Both the position numbers and the translations under genes were made by a program. From positions 2,480,001-2,544,000 of the forward strand of contig NZ_FSRC01000001.1 in assembly GCF_900129785.1 (NCBI RefSeq): a stretch of 64,000 nucleotides of DNA, given 5' to 3'. Of the stretch, positions 34,101 through 43,464 are shown piece after piece. Each line of letters opens with the position of its first letter. Position 1 is the stretch's first letter. The DNA is from Algoriphagus halophilus. GTDB taxonomy: Bacteria > Bacteroidota > Bacteroidia > Cytophagales > Cyclobacteriaceae. The notes under the pieces are model-generated. The model had not been told where the DNA came from. It saw nothing but the letters and a program-made list of their open reading frames with translations, and searched no databases.

Positions 34101-36477
34101 ATGTCACACTCTCGTCCCCAGCATTGGTGGCATAAAAGACCAATTCTCCATCTTCAATGTCCAAATTCGAAACAGTAAAGTTCTTTTTACTGCTTTGTCC
34201 AGCTATATAAGTAATGTTACTATAGTCTATGGAGTCAGCCTCTGACAACACCTTGTTTTGATGCAGGGCAAACTCATCCAATACTTTTTTAGATGGAATT
34301 GGCCAAGAACTATCCCCTGAGGCAGCTCTCAATTTCTCCCAAAAACTCCTGCTTGAAAAGTCATGGTTTCCATTTTTGTTGATCGGCAACAGATTGAGTA
34401 TTCCAGGAAAGTCACAAAAAACAGACAGCAGGTCTTTGGTATTATTTCTAATATCAATTTTACCCAACAGTCGGATTAAACTGTCTTTGCCAAAAAGCAC
34501 ATAAGGAATTCGATAAGACCCACCCAAAGGAGAGCCCAAAAAGACCGCCTTGAATCCAATGGACTTGTTCAGTGATTGCCAGGTTTCGGGATGATATAAA
34601 ATAAAATCCCTGACCAACACCCCTCCCATACTATGGGCTACTATCTTGATGGGCTGGTTATACTTTAATAATTCTGAAACCTTTTCATTGAGTCTTTCAG
34701 CACTGACCTTTAAAGGTATTCTCCAGTCAAATTGAAACGTGAGCACCTCATAGCTCTTTTCTAGATTTTTCCCTAAGGCCTCGTAAGAAGTAGCAATCAA
34801 TGAATCTGCTTGGATAGGCTGTTTACCGCTGTCTTTATAACTTAATTTGGACAAGTCGCCTTTCAAAAACCGGAAATAATTAATCCAAAGCATTTTCTCG
34901 TCTTTCAGGTTGGAACCCATGATTCCCGGCAAAAGAATGGCAATTGGTTTTTTCCCCGAAATCTTCTCTCGTTTGTAATCTCCTCCCTCAATTCCAAATA
35001 CCCCTCTCTCCTTACTACTGGCCTGCGCAAAGGTGATGAAGCCTTCTGGCTCTTGGTCAATCAACGCATCTAATGCATCCACCACTGCTTTCAAAGTCCT
35101 AGGAGAAGAAAAGTATTTAAAGTGGTCTATCAGACCGCTTTTTTCTATAAAAACTGAAACATTCCCTTCTTTTCTCACTGCACCCCACTTCATACTTTCG
35201 GTATCCACTACCAAGTCGTTTTTATCCAAAAAGAAGAACTTACCAACTAAGACCACCAGACTTTTAAATCGTAAACTCAACTCACTACTACCCCCTACCA
35301 CATACAAAGGAGATTGGATCACGATCTCTGATCCTTGATAATTCAAAGCCTTGATAAATGGAGACTTGGGATTCATGGCTTCTAAACCAGGAAGCACATC
35401 CACATCATCCTTACATGCAACGGCCTCCATAATCATCTCTTTGAAAGTGATAAATATTGGATTTCCGGCTTGCCCGGTTGCCAACCCGATCAAATTGAAG
35501 GTTACATTTAAAAATATATTCAATCGTTTGGAGGCCAGGGTGGTTCCGTTTGCCGGGCTGGCTACACGAACTACCTTATGAATGGTGATTTTTTTAGACT
35601 CCATCAAGGATTGAAGTTCCTTGATTACTTCTACATCACGGTCTCGATCATTGTCAACGAGAACCCCTAACTCTGCTGTATCAAACCCCCTTGAATCGGT
35701 ACAAAACCTTGCAAAAACATCTGACACCAAACCTCCACGAGACTGACTGATCAAATCTAATTCAATCTCATCTGGGAGCTGACTGACTAAATCCAACACA
35801 TTCTCAAGAGGACTGGTAGATAAGGTTCTATGCTGAAAAGCCAGAATTTGGTCAAGCCCATATTCACTGGTGTAAGTCTTCCAATCTTCAGAATCTTTCA
35901 AATCTCCAAAAGAACTTTTGGTAGATGAACCGGTACCATGCAAAAACAACAAATGTCTTTTGGAAGAGTCCAGCGCTTTGACTTCCTCTAATTCAAAATC
36001 CGGCAAACAATGGCATAAAATACCATACTTCACCTGTTCAAAGTCGTTTCCACGAAATGCCAGTTGTTTGTTTTCCAGGTTGATTGCCAACTCCCTCATT
36101 TTGGGCCGGATCACCTTTTTTTTCACAAAAATCTTCAACAGTTTGATTCCCACTTTTTTGAAGATGCCTCTATCCGTCTCTTCTGTGGCAATTTCATCGG
36201 GCAAAAAAAGCTCGTCTTCGCCAGCGGAACGCTTGAATCGCTCTGGGAAAATTTCACGAAGGGTTTCCTTGTCCCCTACCCAAATGCTGTCATCGTCAAA
36301 TTCAAATTCAATAATATGATCATCATCTATTTCAATGGTTTGCTCCTCCACATCGCCACGGGTAGGGCTTAAAATAGTAAATGCCTGATCCAAACCATAA
36401 TATTCAAAACCATTATCCTCCCCTTTAATAAACGGTAAATGGTCATTTCCTTTGAGCTTGAGTTTCAGTGTTGACAT
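31171..36477 (-). CDS. Giant lipase-lipase-CHAT protease-TPR protein
   Basis: The 1768-residue cytoplasmic-looking protein has no signal peptide. Residues 1-165 form an acidic N-terminal domain. Residues about 170-430 form an alpha/beta hydrolase with FLHGTGSS (180) and nucleophile elbow ISQSRGG (Ser246). Residues about 510-860 form a second, LCAT/PGAP1-like hydrolase with LLPGIMGSN (about 515-523) and AHSMGG (Ser616). Residues about 895-1000 (YPVLAGHFEYDSIL, LGLYPGPIGSNQI, GGVIVGLGVPGELS) resemble a linker domain seen in other CHAT proteins. Residues 1237-1440 form a CHAT caspase-like protease with HLAGHG (His1303) and FVNCCYLG (Cys1344), so the dyad is intact. The rest is helical and TPR-like. 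It is a single gene with its own terminator. Function is unknown; protease-controlled lipase activity is an inference. Confidence 0.85.
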   Translation of the reverse strand: MSTLKLKLKGNDHLPFIKGEDNGFEYYGLDQAFTILSPTRGDVEEQTIEIDDDHIIEFEFDDDSIWVGDKETLREIFPERFKRSAGEDELFLPDEIATEETDRGIFKKVGIKLLKIFVKKKVIRPKMRELAINLENKQLAFRGNDFEQVKYGILCHCLPDFELEEVKALDSSKRHLLFLHGTGSSTKSSFGDLKDSEDWKTYTSEYGLDQILAFQHRTLSTSPLENVLDLVSQLPDEIELDLISQSRGGLVSDVFARFCTDSRGFDTAELGVLVDNDRDRDVEVIKELQSLMESKKITIHKVVRVASPANGTTLASKRLNIFLNVTFNLIGLATGQAGNPIFITFKEMIMEAVACKDDVDVLPGLEAMNPKSPFIKALNYQGSEIVIQSPLYVVGGSSELSLRFKSLVVLVGKFFFLDKNDLVVDTESMKWGAVRKEGNVSVFIEKSGLIDHFKYFSSPRTLKAVVDALDALIDQEPEGFITFAQASSKERGVFGIEGGDYKREKISGKKPIAILLPGIMGSNLKDEKMLWINYFRFLKGDLSKLSYKDSGKQPIQADSLIATSYEALGKNLEKSYEVLTFQFDWRIPLKVSAERLNEKVSELLKYNQPIKIVAHSMGGVLVRDFILYHPETWQSLNKSIGFKAVFLGSPLGGSYRIPYVLFGKDSLIRLLGKIDIRNNTKDLLSVFCDFPGILNLLPINKNGNHDFSSRSFWEKLRAASGDSSWPIPSKKVLDEFALHQNKVLSEADSIDYSNITYIAGQSSKKNFTVSNLDIEDGELVFYATNAGDESVTWKSGIPDGIRKAGQYYYCNVTHGGLSKDSKLFAAIEDLLMYGSTSKLQNSLPVVRGEEQEFAPKETEVFDISEEHVVNSILGLDKEEEKWNVEAPIRVCVSHGDLKYADYPVLAGHFEYDSILTTEKAIDYQLNGELSRLLRLGLYPGPIGSNQIVLADKDAETKFKGGVIVGLGVPGELSAFQLMVSIEKGVSRYLTIKNTPEEEVSDETIGISVIAIANTYGGLSTESSIRAIVQGVQRANRNIRNFYESKIKVIEELEFIEIFHDKALSILKSVQQLQNSDSRDFNMVFKGKGLKSKLGKRWRIPYDNSSDWWTRITVREELKESSEILKISVATSGASEKVEEVQSNNKTLEILLRDMTLNNQYSPEIAKTMFELLVPFSFKEELKRQNNISWVLDIASAEYPWEMIQEDLNAVPLCIHTGMVRQLSTGNFREKTSRVKDKTALVIGDPQLDQFMTQLPGAKREAEMVSSLLKDAGYTTQSLINTNASEIFLKLFSKNHKIVHLAGHGVFNYGSKKATGMVIGNDTFLTPGQIAGMSETAEMVFVNCCYLGQMNQESEKESQQRNKFAANIGTQLINNGARAVVVAGWAVDDSAALEFARQFYKYMFSGVGFGEAIKRSRKRIYEEFGRRTNTWGAFQCYGDPFYNLSEGTRDRSGGSGVLVEEEVEIELQNLLHQLEANQNDHEYVLGRVNKLVEATEKTGLENDRIVELTAALYNGLNNYASSITCYQKLLSSNRATYSMKSVEQYGNVRAKFAVKNFLEESISGPETIKEMDVVIADFENLLKFGQTRERLSLMGSTYKRKMFVQQKMGVKQSVKSLKESISYYEKAASMSGFKDPYPLTNWLSLERLAMLLEGKPSITLIPLDARKALDELKSRCEKKLEEEKDYWTYANLATIQLTQLILGTPKVNLGEVKKSYNEVWKMAGNKGQKNAEIEHLEILSLIISNIKKTDSKELGKDIDELMEHLRASI

Positions 36478-36765
36478 AGCAAAAATGGTCTTTGTTAAAG
36501 TGTTTTTTTCCTAAAAGGACAGAGTTTGAGTAGAAATCTGGATTGATGCCAAAGAAAAATTCAGAGATGAGAAAAAATCATCGTCCAATTTTCAAAAATC
36601 GGTGAGAGTAATCAGAAAACCCTATCCCAAAATCTTAAGTACAAATTATAATTTATTACTTGTATTTTCTTCCAAAATCAAAAGAATTGAAAAATTATGA
36701 GGGTGAAAACGAGTAAAAAACCCAATAATATCAGGGAGACAAAAAATAAACAAATAAAAAAATTG

Positions 36766-37719
36766 CTAGAATTCTTGAATCCTCTTTATATCCTCGATTA
36801 AGTCTTTCAAATTTTCTTTCAACTCAATAGGCTCCACAATCCGAATCATATCGGTCATATTAACTATACATCTTAAAAAATACTGCAGGGATGAGTTCAT
36901 AAAAACCATCTCTGTTTCATCGCCTATTTGTTTTTCGGAAACAAAACCTAGGTTATACTTCTGGGTCTGTAAATATTTTAACCCTTCATTTTTAACCATC
37001 AATATGATTTGATGCAACTGATGCTCGTCTGACAATTGATCCAAAAACTCCTGTATACTGGGATGTTTTCCCAGTACAAAATTCTCTTCCAATACTAATA
37101 GTTGATCAAATCGATCTACTCGGAAAGTCCTGTAGTCTTTTCTCAGCCGACAATAAGCGATCAGATACCAATGTGAATAATGATGATAAATTCCTATAGG
37201 CTCTAGCTTTCGCTCGGAAGATTGCTGGGGTACAAAAGTGGTATATTTCCCAAATAGAACTTTCCGCTCTGATATTCCCTCCAGGACTTTTTGAAAGTTC
37301 TTACTTTTTTGTTTTTGGGTAGGAACCGAATTGGAGCCAATTACTTGAATCTGCGCATCTACTCTTCCAACGAGATCCTTCTCCTCAGATTTTAAAATGG
37401 CCTTGATCTTATATAATGCTTCCTTATAAAACCGGCTATTCTCCTCATCCATTGACTTCTCCAACAACTTTTCTGCCACTACAAATGCCAGCGCCTCTTG
37501 CTTGGTAAACATCACCGGCGGCAGCCTATACCCCTCTACCAGCGAATATCCCTGGCCTGCTTCTCCTATTATTGGAACCCCAGTTTCTTCCAATGCCCTG
37601 ACATCTCTGTAGATGGTCCGAAGACTTACCCCAAAACGCTCCGCCAGTTCCACTGCCCGAATGGTCCTTTTGGATTGGAGGTGGGTTAAAATTGCAGTCA
37701 GTCTATCGATTCGATTCAT
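36766..37719 (-). CDS. YafY-type transcriptional regulator (HTH-WYL)
   Basis: The 317-residue product has an N-terminal HTH_11 domain (RLTAILTHLQSKRTIRAVEL, then SLRTIYRDVRALEETGVPI). A central WYL domain follows (FGKYTTF, EPIGIYHHYSHWYLIAYCRL, YRTFRVDRFDQL) and a WCX-like C-terminus ends the protein. WYL domains bind small ligands or nucleic acids. The gene is divergent from the DinB-like gene with 131 bases between, a common regulator-target pairing. It is also 288 bases upstream of the CHAT gene on the same strand, with no strong terminator between. Confidence 0.9.
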   Translation of the reverse strand: MNRIDRLTAILTHLQSKRTIRAVELAERFGVSLRTIYRDVRALEETGVPIIGEAGQGYSLVEGYRLPPVMFTKQEALAFVVAEKLLEKSMDEENSRFYKEALYKIKAILKSEEKDLVGRVDAQIQVIGSNSVPTQKQKSKNFQKVLEGISERKVLFGKYTTFVPQQSSERKLEPIGIYHHYSHWYLIAYCRLRKDYRTFRVDRFDQLLVLEENFVLGKHPSIQEFLDQLSDEHQLHQIILMVKNEGLKYLQTQKYNLGFVSEKQIGDETEMVFMNSSLQYFLRCIVNMTDMIRIVEPIELKENLKDLIEDIKRIQEF

Positions 37720-37850
37720 TGGTAAGGAGCTATCTGATTGAATGGAAAATCAAATGAGCAAAAAATAAATCATTTTTTCATAACCCTACTGACATAAGGC
37801 TGACACTGGGTGCCTATACTTTTACCCTATCAACAAAAAACAACCGCATT

Positions 37851-38336
37851 ATGGAAACGCAGATTATGAATCAAATCATCACAAAAGACCAACTTTTAAC
37901 CCATTGGCAAGGACATAGAACCCTGAGCAGAAGAACGTTGGAAAAATTCCCCGAAAAGGAGCTTTTTGAGTTTAGCATTGGTGGAATGAGAAGCTATGCC
38001 GATTTAGTAAAAGAGATGTTGGCCATCGCAGCTCCTTCGGCAAAAGGTCTGGAAACAGGCAAATGGGAACCCCTTGATGAAGATAAAAAAGACTTGAAAA
38101 CCAAAGAGGATTTACTGCAAGCTTGGGACCATGCAACGGAAGTAATCAATGGGGCTTGGAAGAATGTCCCTGATGAAATTTTTCAAAAGAAGGTAGTCGC
38201 TTTTGGTCAATATGAAAGTACTGGATATGGTCTAATTGCTTATGCCATTGAAAATGAAGTTCATCATAGAGGGCAGGGATATGTCTATCTGAGAGCATTA
38301 GGAATTGAACCTCCTTTCTTCTGGGAGCGGGAATAA
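37851..38336 (+). CDS. DinB-like four-helix metalloprotein
   Basis: The 161-residue product has the DinB/YfiT-like helical-bundle pattern. The N-terminal helix has HWQGHRTLSRRTLEKFP. It continues with IGGMRSYADLVKEMLAIA and VAFGQYESTGYGLIAYAIEN, and ends with the metal-site motif EVHHRGQGYVYLRALG (His about 143-144). Family members are often thiol-dependent S-transferases or stress proteins. The substrate is not known. Divergent from the WYL regulator, which probably controls it. Confidence 0.85.
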   Translation: METQIMNQIITKDQLLTHWQGHRTLSRRTLEKFPEKELFEFSIGGMRSYADLVKEMLAIAAPSAKGLETGKWEPLDEDKKDLKTKEDLLQAWDHATEVINGAWKNVPDEIFQKKVVAFGQYESTGYGLIAYAIENEVHHRGQGYVYLRALGIEPPFFWERE

Positions 38337-38342
38337 TCACAA

Positions 38343-38372
38343 AAGGCCCTTGTATTGCTTTCCAAGGGCCTT
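38343..38372. terminator. Hairpin between convergent DinB and MATE genes
   Basis: A perfect 10-bp stem (AAGGCCCTTG at 38343-38352, CAAGGGCCTT at 38363-38372) begins seven bases after the DinB stop and its right arm overlaps the MATE stop codon. The T tract is interrupted on both sides. Confidence 0.6.
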
Positions 38373-39759
38373 AATTTATTCCTTGTTGAAGCCATAAATG
38401 CCGTTTTCTCAGCGTTCGGACTTTCCAATGTCCCGATTTATAATAGATAAAAGCCACTATCGCTGCAAAGAGGTTAGAAATCGGGAAAGACCACCATATC
38501 CCTTCAAAACCTAAATCTGTTTGGTAGGAAAGGATAAACGCCAGCGGAAACCGCACGATCCACATATTGAAAACTGAAATCAACATGGAAGCCTGTGTAA
38601 AACGTGCCCCATTAAACAATCCATTTAATACTTGTTGAACTCCCAATAAGCCAAAACTTGGCGCCATTATCTTAATAAACTTGGACCCTTCTCGAATTAC
38701 TTGAGGATCATTGGGAACAAAAAACCGGGTCAGTGGCTCTGCCAGTAGAAATAATATCAAGCCTACCCCCGTCAATCCAAAAAAGGCGATTTTACTGCTT
38801 AAATCCCCTATTTTTTCAGCACGTTTGATTTTAGCCGCTCCAATATTTTGACCGACAAGGGTCGTCGTGGCGATGGCAAAACCTAATGCAGGGACAATGA
38901 CTAAGCTCAATATCCTGGCTCCAATTCCATAGGCAGCCACTACATTACTTCCAAAGCTTGTAACCAACATGACCATTACTGTCATGGCACCAGCCCTGGA
39001 GGACTGCTCCAAACTGGCTGGGATGCCTAAGGAAAACAATCGCTTCACCCACTCCCATTGGGGAATCATATCTCTTAACTTAATTCTTATCCCGCGCTTG
39101 CCTCCCAATAGAATTATCAACCCAACTACCGCAGAAATACCCTGTGTGATCACACTTGCTACTGCTGCTCCTGCTACCCCATAACCGGGGATAGATCCAT
39201 AACCAAATATAAAAAGGGGATCCAATACCAAGTTTAGAAAAACAGTGCCCAACACGATATACATGGGAAGCAACACATTTCCGATTCCCCGCATTAAGGA
39301 TTGAAAAACAAAAAACATAAATAGGAACACAAAGCCCCAAGAAGACACTTGAAAATAGGAAACTGAATCTTCTAGGATTTCAGGACCAGCTCCTATGAGT
39401 ACCATTAAGGGTCTTGCGGAAAAAAAACCAACCACTGCTAAGAAAGAAGAAACCAACAATACCAAAGCCACCGTTTGTCCAGCAGAAAAATCAATCATTT
39501 TTTGATTGGAAGCGCCTTTGTATTGAGAAACAATAACGGTACCTGCCAAGGTCAACCCAGCACCTAAAGACAGGACTAAAAACAGGATCGGGAAACTGAT
39601 ACTCACTGCGGCAACGGCATTAGCACCTAATCTTCCAAGCCAGAACGTATCTATTAATTGGTAAGCAGTTTGAAGAATGTTGGCCATGATTATTGGCCAG
39701 GCTAGCATGGATAAAGATTTAAAAATGCTTCCTTCTAGCAACCCTTGCTCATTTTTCAT
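38371..39759 (-). CDS. MATE-family multidrug/Na+ efflux transporter
   Basis: From the ATG at 39759 the product is 462 residues with twelve membrane helices in two MatE repeats. The first repeat has SMLAWPIIMANILQTAYQLI and GRLGANAVAAVSISFPI; the second has GIPASLEQSSRAGAMTVMVM and VAAYGIGARILSLVIVPALG. It exports organic cations or drugs in exchange for H+ or Na+. A longer frame from a TTG at 39795 adds 12 residues and was rejected because an ATG with the usual N-terminus is available. Confidence 0.92.
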   Translation of the reverse strand: MKNEQGLLEGSIFKSLSMLAWPIIMANILQTAYQLIDTFWLGRLGANAVAAVSISFPILFLVLSLGAGLTLAGTVIVSQYKGASNQKMIDFSAGQTVALVLLVSSFLAVVGFFSARPLMVLIGAGPEILEDSVSYFQVSSWGFVFLFMFFVFQSLMRGIGNVLLPMYIVLGTVFLNLVLDPLFIFGYGSIPGYGVAGAAVASVITQGISAVVGLIILLGGKRGIRIKLRDMIPQWEWVKRLFSLGIPASLEQSSRAGAMTVMVMLVTSFGSNVVAAYGIGARILSLVIVPALGFAIATTTLVGQNIGAAKIKRAEKIGDLSSKIAFFGLTGVGLILFLLAEPLTRFFVPNDPQVIREGSKFIKIMAPSFGLLGVQQVLNGLFNGARFTQASMLISVFNMWIVRFPLAFILSYQTDLGFEGIWWSFPISNLFAAIVAFIYYKSGHWKVRTLRKRHLWLQQGIN

Positions 39760-39896
39760 ACGCTTTTCATCTCCTATTAGTCTACCTATCAACAATCAAT
39801 TTAGACTTAAAATAATTCCGAAAGGTATTCAAACAAAAAAAGGATTTAAAAGGACTTTCATCCATTTCAAATCCTTCTTATGTAGGGAATAAAAGC

Positions 39897-41444
39897 TTAA
39901 TTAATCGTTACATCCACTTTCTTCCCTGTAATTCTTTCAAAGTCTTGTATCATCTCGGAAACAAGATCGGGATGCTGCTCTGCCAAATTTTGTTGTTGAC
40001 CTATGTCTGATTTCAAATCATACAATTGAACATGGGGATCATTTCCTATCTCTATATTCACCGTCTCAATTTTTGCAGCTCCTTTATGAGGAGGAATCAT
40101 CACATAGTCTCCTTTTCTAATTGCCAGCCTACTGGTTGCCTCCAATATCAATTCATCCCTTCCCTGATCTGATTTTCCCAGAAATACATGCAGGAAATCC
40201 TCACTATCCTCCCCTTTTTTTGTACTACCCGCTAAGCGTCCCAAAGATGTCATCAAGTCAATTTGAGAAACTAACGCATCAGAAACTCCTGGTTGAATGG
40301 TTCCTTTCCAATAGGTAAAAAACGGAACTCTTGTTCCTGCCTCAAATAAACTATACTTCCCTCCTCTCAGAGGACCCGCAGGGGTATGATCTCCAAGCAT
40401 CTCTACGGCATTGTCATAATACCCATCATTCAAAACAGGACCATTGTCGCTGGAAAAAACTATCAAGGTATTTTCTAATAATCCTTCTTCTTCCAAAGTT
40501 TTTATAAACTCTCCTAGTACCCAATCTGCTTCAACAATGACATCTCCACGTGGCCCCATTCCTGAAGAGCCCACAAATCTAGGGTGGGGTGTTCTAGGGA
40601 CATGTGGCTGTTGGAGCGCATAATACAAGAAAAATGGTTCTTCCTTATGGGTTTTCACATAGTCCTGAGCCTTCTTCAAAAAGTGATCAGCCATATCCAC
40701 ATCACTCCATTTGGCAGATGCCCCTCCTTTCATAAAACCAATTCTGGGAATCCCATTGACGATGCTATTGTTATGCCCATGATGCCATTTCATGGTCAAT
40801 AATTCCGGGTTATCCAGCCCGGTTGGCTCACCTTCAAAATTGCTTGAATAGTCCACTTCAATAGGATCATTTGGATCCAAACCATCTACATCGCCATTGT
40901 GGATATATACCGTGGGAACCCGATCCTGAGTAGCAGCCAATATGTAACTGTAATCAAAGCCCACTTCATTCGGTCCCGGAGAAATATGTTCATTCCAATT
41001 GGTAGTTCCATCGCCAAGGCCCAAATGCCATTTTCCTACGATCCCGGTATAATAGCCTTGTTCTCTTAATAGCTTAGGCAATGTCAATTGTGCCGTATCG
41101 ATAATCAAAGGAGCTGTCCCAGGCAAAATATGGGCGTTTTTATTTCTCCATGGATAAGTGCCCGTAAGTAAGGCATAACGGCTTGGTGTACAGGTGGCAG
41201 AGGAAGCGTAGCCATTGGTAAACCTTACCCCTCCATTGGCCAAGCGATCCATAGTCGGGGTATTGATTTCTGTGGCTCCATAAGCCCCCATATCCCCATA
41301 CCCCAAATCATCCATATAGATGATCACAATATTGGGTTTGGATGGCTGCTCTTTAGCATCTCCTTCCGTACCAGAAGAACAACTTACTAGGACAGTCATC
41401 AGCCCTATCCCTAGTGATAAAAGAAAAGTAGATTTTAGGTTCAT
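39897..41444 (-). CDS. Type I (formylglycine) sulfatase, lipoprotein
   Basis: The 515-residue product has lipobox VLVSC (Cys22). The sulfatase core starts IVIIYMDDLGYGDMGAYG with the metal aspartates, and CTPSR begins at Cys85, the residue converted to formylglycine. It continues TGIVGKWHLGLGD, HVPRTPHPRFVG, IVFSSDNGPVLNDGYY and a GGKYSLFEAGTRVPFF block. This resembles arylsulfatase A/S1-family enzymes; the exact substrate is not predictable. It follows the second sulfatase gene by 19 bases, so the two form an operon. No maturase or SusC/D genes are in the window. Confidence 0.92.
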   Translation of the reverse strand: MNLKSTFLLSLGIGLMTVLVSCSSGTEGDAKEQPSKPNIVIIYMDDLGYGDMGAYGATEINTPTMDRLANGGVRFTNGYASSATCTPSRYALLTGTYPWRNKNAHILPGTAPLIIDTAQLTLPKLLREQGYYTGIVGKWHLGLGDGTTNWNEHISPGPNEVGFDYSYILAATQDRVPTVYIHNGDVDGLDPNDPIEVDYSSNFEGEPTGLDNPELLTMKWHHGHNNSIVNGIPRIGFMKGGASAKWSDVDMADHFLKKAQDYVKTHKEEPFFLYYALQQPHVPRTPHPRFVGSSGMGPRGDVIVEADWVLGEFIKTLEEEGLLENTLIVFSSDNGPVLNDGYYDNAVEMLGDHTPAGPLRGGKYSLFEAGTRVPFFTYWKGTIQPGVSDALVSQIDLMTSLGRLAGSTKKGEDSEDFLHVFLGKSDQGRDELILEATSRLAIRKGDYVMIPPHKGAAKIETVNIEIGNDPHVQLYDLKSDIGQQQNLAEQHPDLVSEMIQDFERITGKKVDVTIN

Positions 41445-41463
41445 GTGTTATAGATAATCAAAT

Positions 41464-43116
41464 TTATTTTTTGTCTAAAAGCATGGAATTACTTCCATTT
41501 TTCAACTGTTGGTAGGTTTCAATTTCATCCAAATCCTGGAAATCAGTTTGATTTACCCAACCATACTTCACATCCTCTCCCTTAAGGTAGCGCTCATAAA
41601 AATTTACTCCTCCCTGATCTGCATAAGGATACCTTTCTAGAACATCTCCTTTACCAAACATTCTTGGATCCCCTTGTTCGGTCAATGCAGTCACCATTTC
41701 CATGCGCATTTCCTGGAGAATATCCTGGTATCCTTCCTCCAATGCCAAATTTCTCATACAGTCGGGATCATTCTTAATATCATACAATTCTTCTTCATTT
41801 CTTTTCCCAAATGACCAATTCCAAAATTGAAATGTATCTGGGGAATAAATACTATTTAAAATCACCGTTTTGGTTGCACCTCCATCCGTATTCAGGTATC
41901 CAGTCTCCGGATTACCTACAGGCCATCTATCGGTTTTGTAGTTTTTCAGGTAAAGCATCCCCTCTTTGACCATCCCACGAATCGGATATCCTGCATCATT
42001 GGGTCTACCCACATCATGTCGCTCCTTTCCAATCAAAACTCGGTCCCTAAAACCGGTAACTTTTCCTTCTTTTTCTGAAAATAAAATCTCCGTTAAGCTC
42101 TTGCCTGTAATAGTTTCCATTCCCGAATTTTCTTCAGAAATCCCTGCCAATTCTAAAAAGGTAGGGGCAAAATCAATAAAGCTTACCAAGTCCTCTACCT
42201 TTCTACCCGTAGACTTAATTCCTGCAGGCCACATCATCGCCAAAGGTAAATGGTTTGAATATTCGTATTCCTGTCCCTTGATCCTTGGGAATGCCATGCC
42301 ATTATCGGAAGTAACTATGACCAAGGTATTCTCCAACTGTCCAGATGCTTCCAATTGATCCAGCATTTTTCCTAGCTGCTTGTCAAAATATTCAATCTCG
42401 TAAGCATAATCCAAAAGGTCCGTTCTGACAGAATCCACTTGAGGCCAGAATGAATAAATATCCTCATCCTTCACTTGGCTAAGTTGCTTTCCACCCTTGG
42501 CTATGCCGGAGCCATATTCATAACCTCTATGAGGTTCTAAACCACCATACCAAAAAAAGAAAGGTTCTCCCTCTTTATTGTCTTTCAAAAAAGCTTCAAA
42601 ATTGGCCGCATAATCTACATTGCTGATATGAGGCGTGGGCGGATTTAACGTTAGTTCACTGTACCGATGAACCAATAAATCTCTTGGACTTCCATCTGCA
42701 TGTTTTGCTACCCCTGGCGCCCAACCTTTCCCCGTATAGCCAACATGGTATCCATTTTCAGACAAGGATTCTGCAACAGACTTAAACTTCACGGGAAAAT
42801 AAGCCCAATGATTGACCGCTTCTTCCAATTGCCAGGAGTTCCTGCCCGTCAAAATATTGGATCTGGAAGGTCCACATTTTGCATTTGGGGTATAGGCATT
42901 TTGAAAAAGAATACCCTGAGCTGCAACCCGGTCAAAATTAGGAGTATTGATCCAATCACTTCCATAAGCCCCCATATGCATATAGGTGACATCGTCCATG
43001 ATCGCAAATAAGATATTCGGTTGCTGGGGAAACTTATCTTCTGAGTTGCTACAACTAAAAAGGAAGAATAGTACAAAAGCATAAGTAGTTAATTTCATCA
43101 GGTTCTTACTCATCAT
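41464..43116 (-). CDS. Type I (formylglycine) sulfatase, heparan N-sulfatase-like
   Basis: From the ATG at 43116 the product is 550 residues with lipobox LFSC; a further ATG at 43155 would place 13 residues ahead of the signal peptide. The core has [19 protein letters not shown], the modification motif [12 protein letters not shown] (Cys81 in this numbering), [28 protein letters not shown] and [19 protein letters not shown]. The pattern CGPSR...[11 protein letters not shown] recalls the sulfamidase/S1_8 group acting on N-sulfated or related glycans. First gene of the two-sulfatase operon. Substrate identity is inference. Confidence 0.9.
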   Translation of the reverse strand: MMSKNLMKLTTYAFVLFFLFSCSNSEDKFPQQPNILFAIMDDVTYMHMGAYGSDWINTPNFDRVAAQGILFQNAYTPNAKCGPSRSNILTGRNSWQLEEAVNHWAYFPVKFKSVAESLSENGYHVGYTGKGWAPGVAKHADGSPRDLLVHRYSELTLNPPTPHISNVDYAANFEAFLKDNKEGEPFFFWYGGLEPHRGYEYGSGIAKGGKQLSQVKDEDIYSFWPQVDSVRTDLLDYAYEIEYFDKQLGKMLDQLEASGQLENTLVIVTSDNGMAFPRIKGQEYEYSNHLPLAMMWPAGIKSTGRKVEDLVSFIDFAPTFLELAGISEENSGMETITGKSLTEILFSEKEGKVTGFRDRVLIGKERHDVGRPNDAGYPIRGMVKEGMLYLKNYKTDRWPVGNPETGYLNTDGGATKTVILNSIYSPDTFQFWNWSFGKRNEEELYDIKNDPDCMRNLALEEGYQDILQEMRMEMVTALTEQGDPRMFGKGDVLERYPYADQGGVNFYERYLKGEDVKYGWVNQTDFQDLDEIETYQQLKNGSNSMLLDKK

Positions 43117-43155
43117 GTTAGTATTCCCTTTTCTTCTACTTAAAAACAGGGGCAT

Positions 43156-43464
43156 TTTGGGTTTTCATGTTGTTAAAATATGACCAAACTTCAAATGATA
43201 ATTCCGATTTAGGTCGATACCAAAGAAGATGAGCCTTTCTATGTACCTTCAGGCAAACAAATAACCTGTTGAAGTCCTTCATATCTGAAATCAAATTACT
43301 TGGTCAATTCCCATTATCCAAACTAATACGTAGATCCTATCAGAAATTATCAACTAGGAACCATCAATGGATAAAACTCAAAGAAATCGAAAAAAAACAC
43401 AACGATTGATGCGTTTCTAGGAAAGACCACGTCACAGTTGTGAAAAATTAATTAACCTACTATT
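43156..43464. other. Intergenic region between sulfatase operon and DUF4397 gene
   Basis: About 310 bases between divergent genes, presumably holding both promoters. I find no exact TAnnTTTG element, hairpin with T tract or credible ORF; a 17-codon Lys/Arg-rich frame near 43367 is considered chance. Confidence 0.4.
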
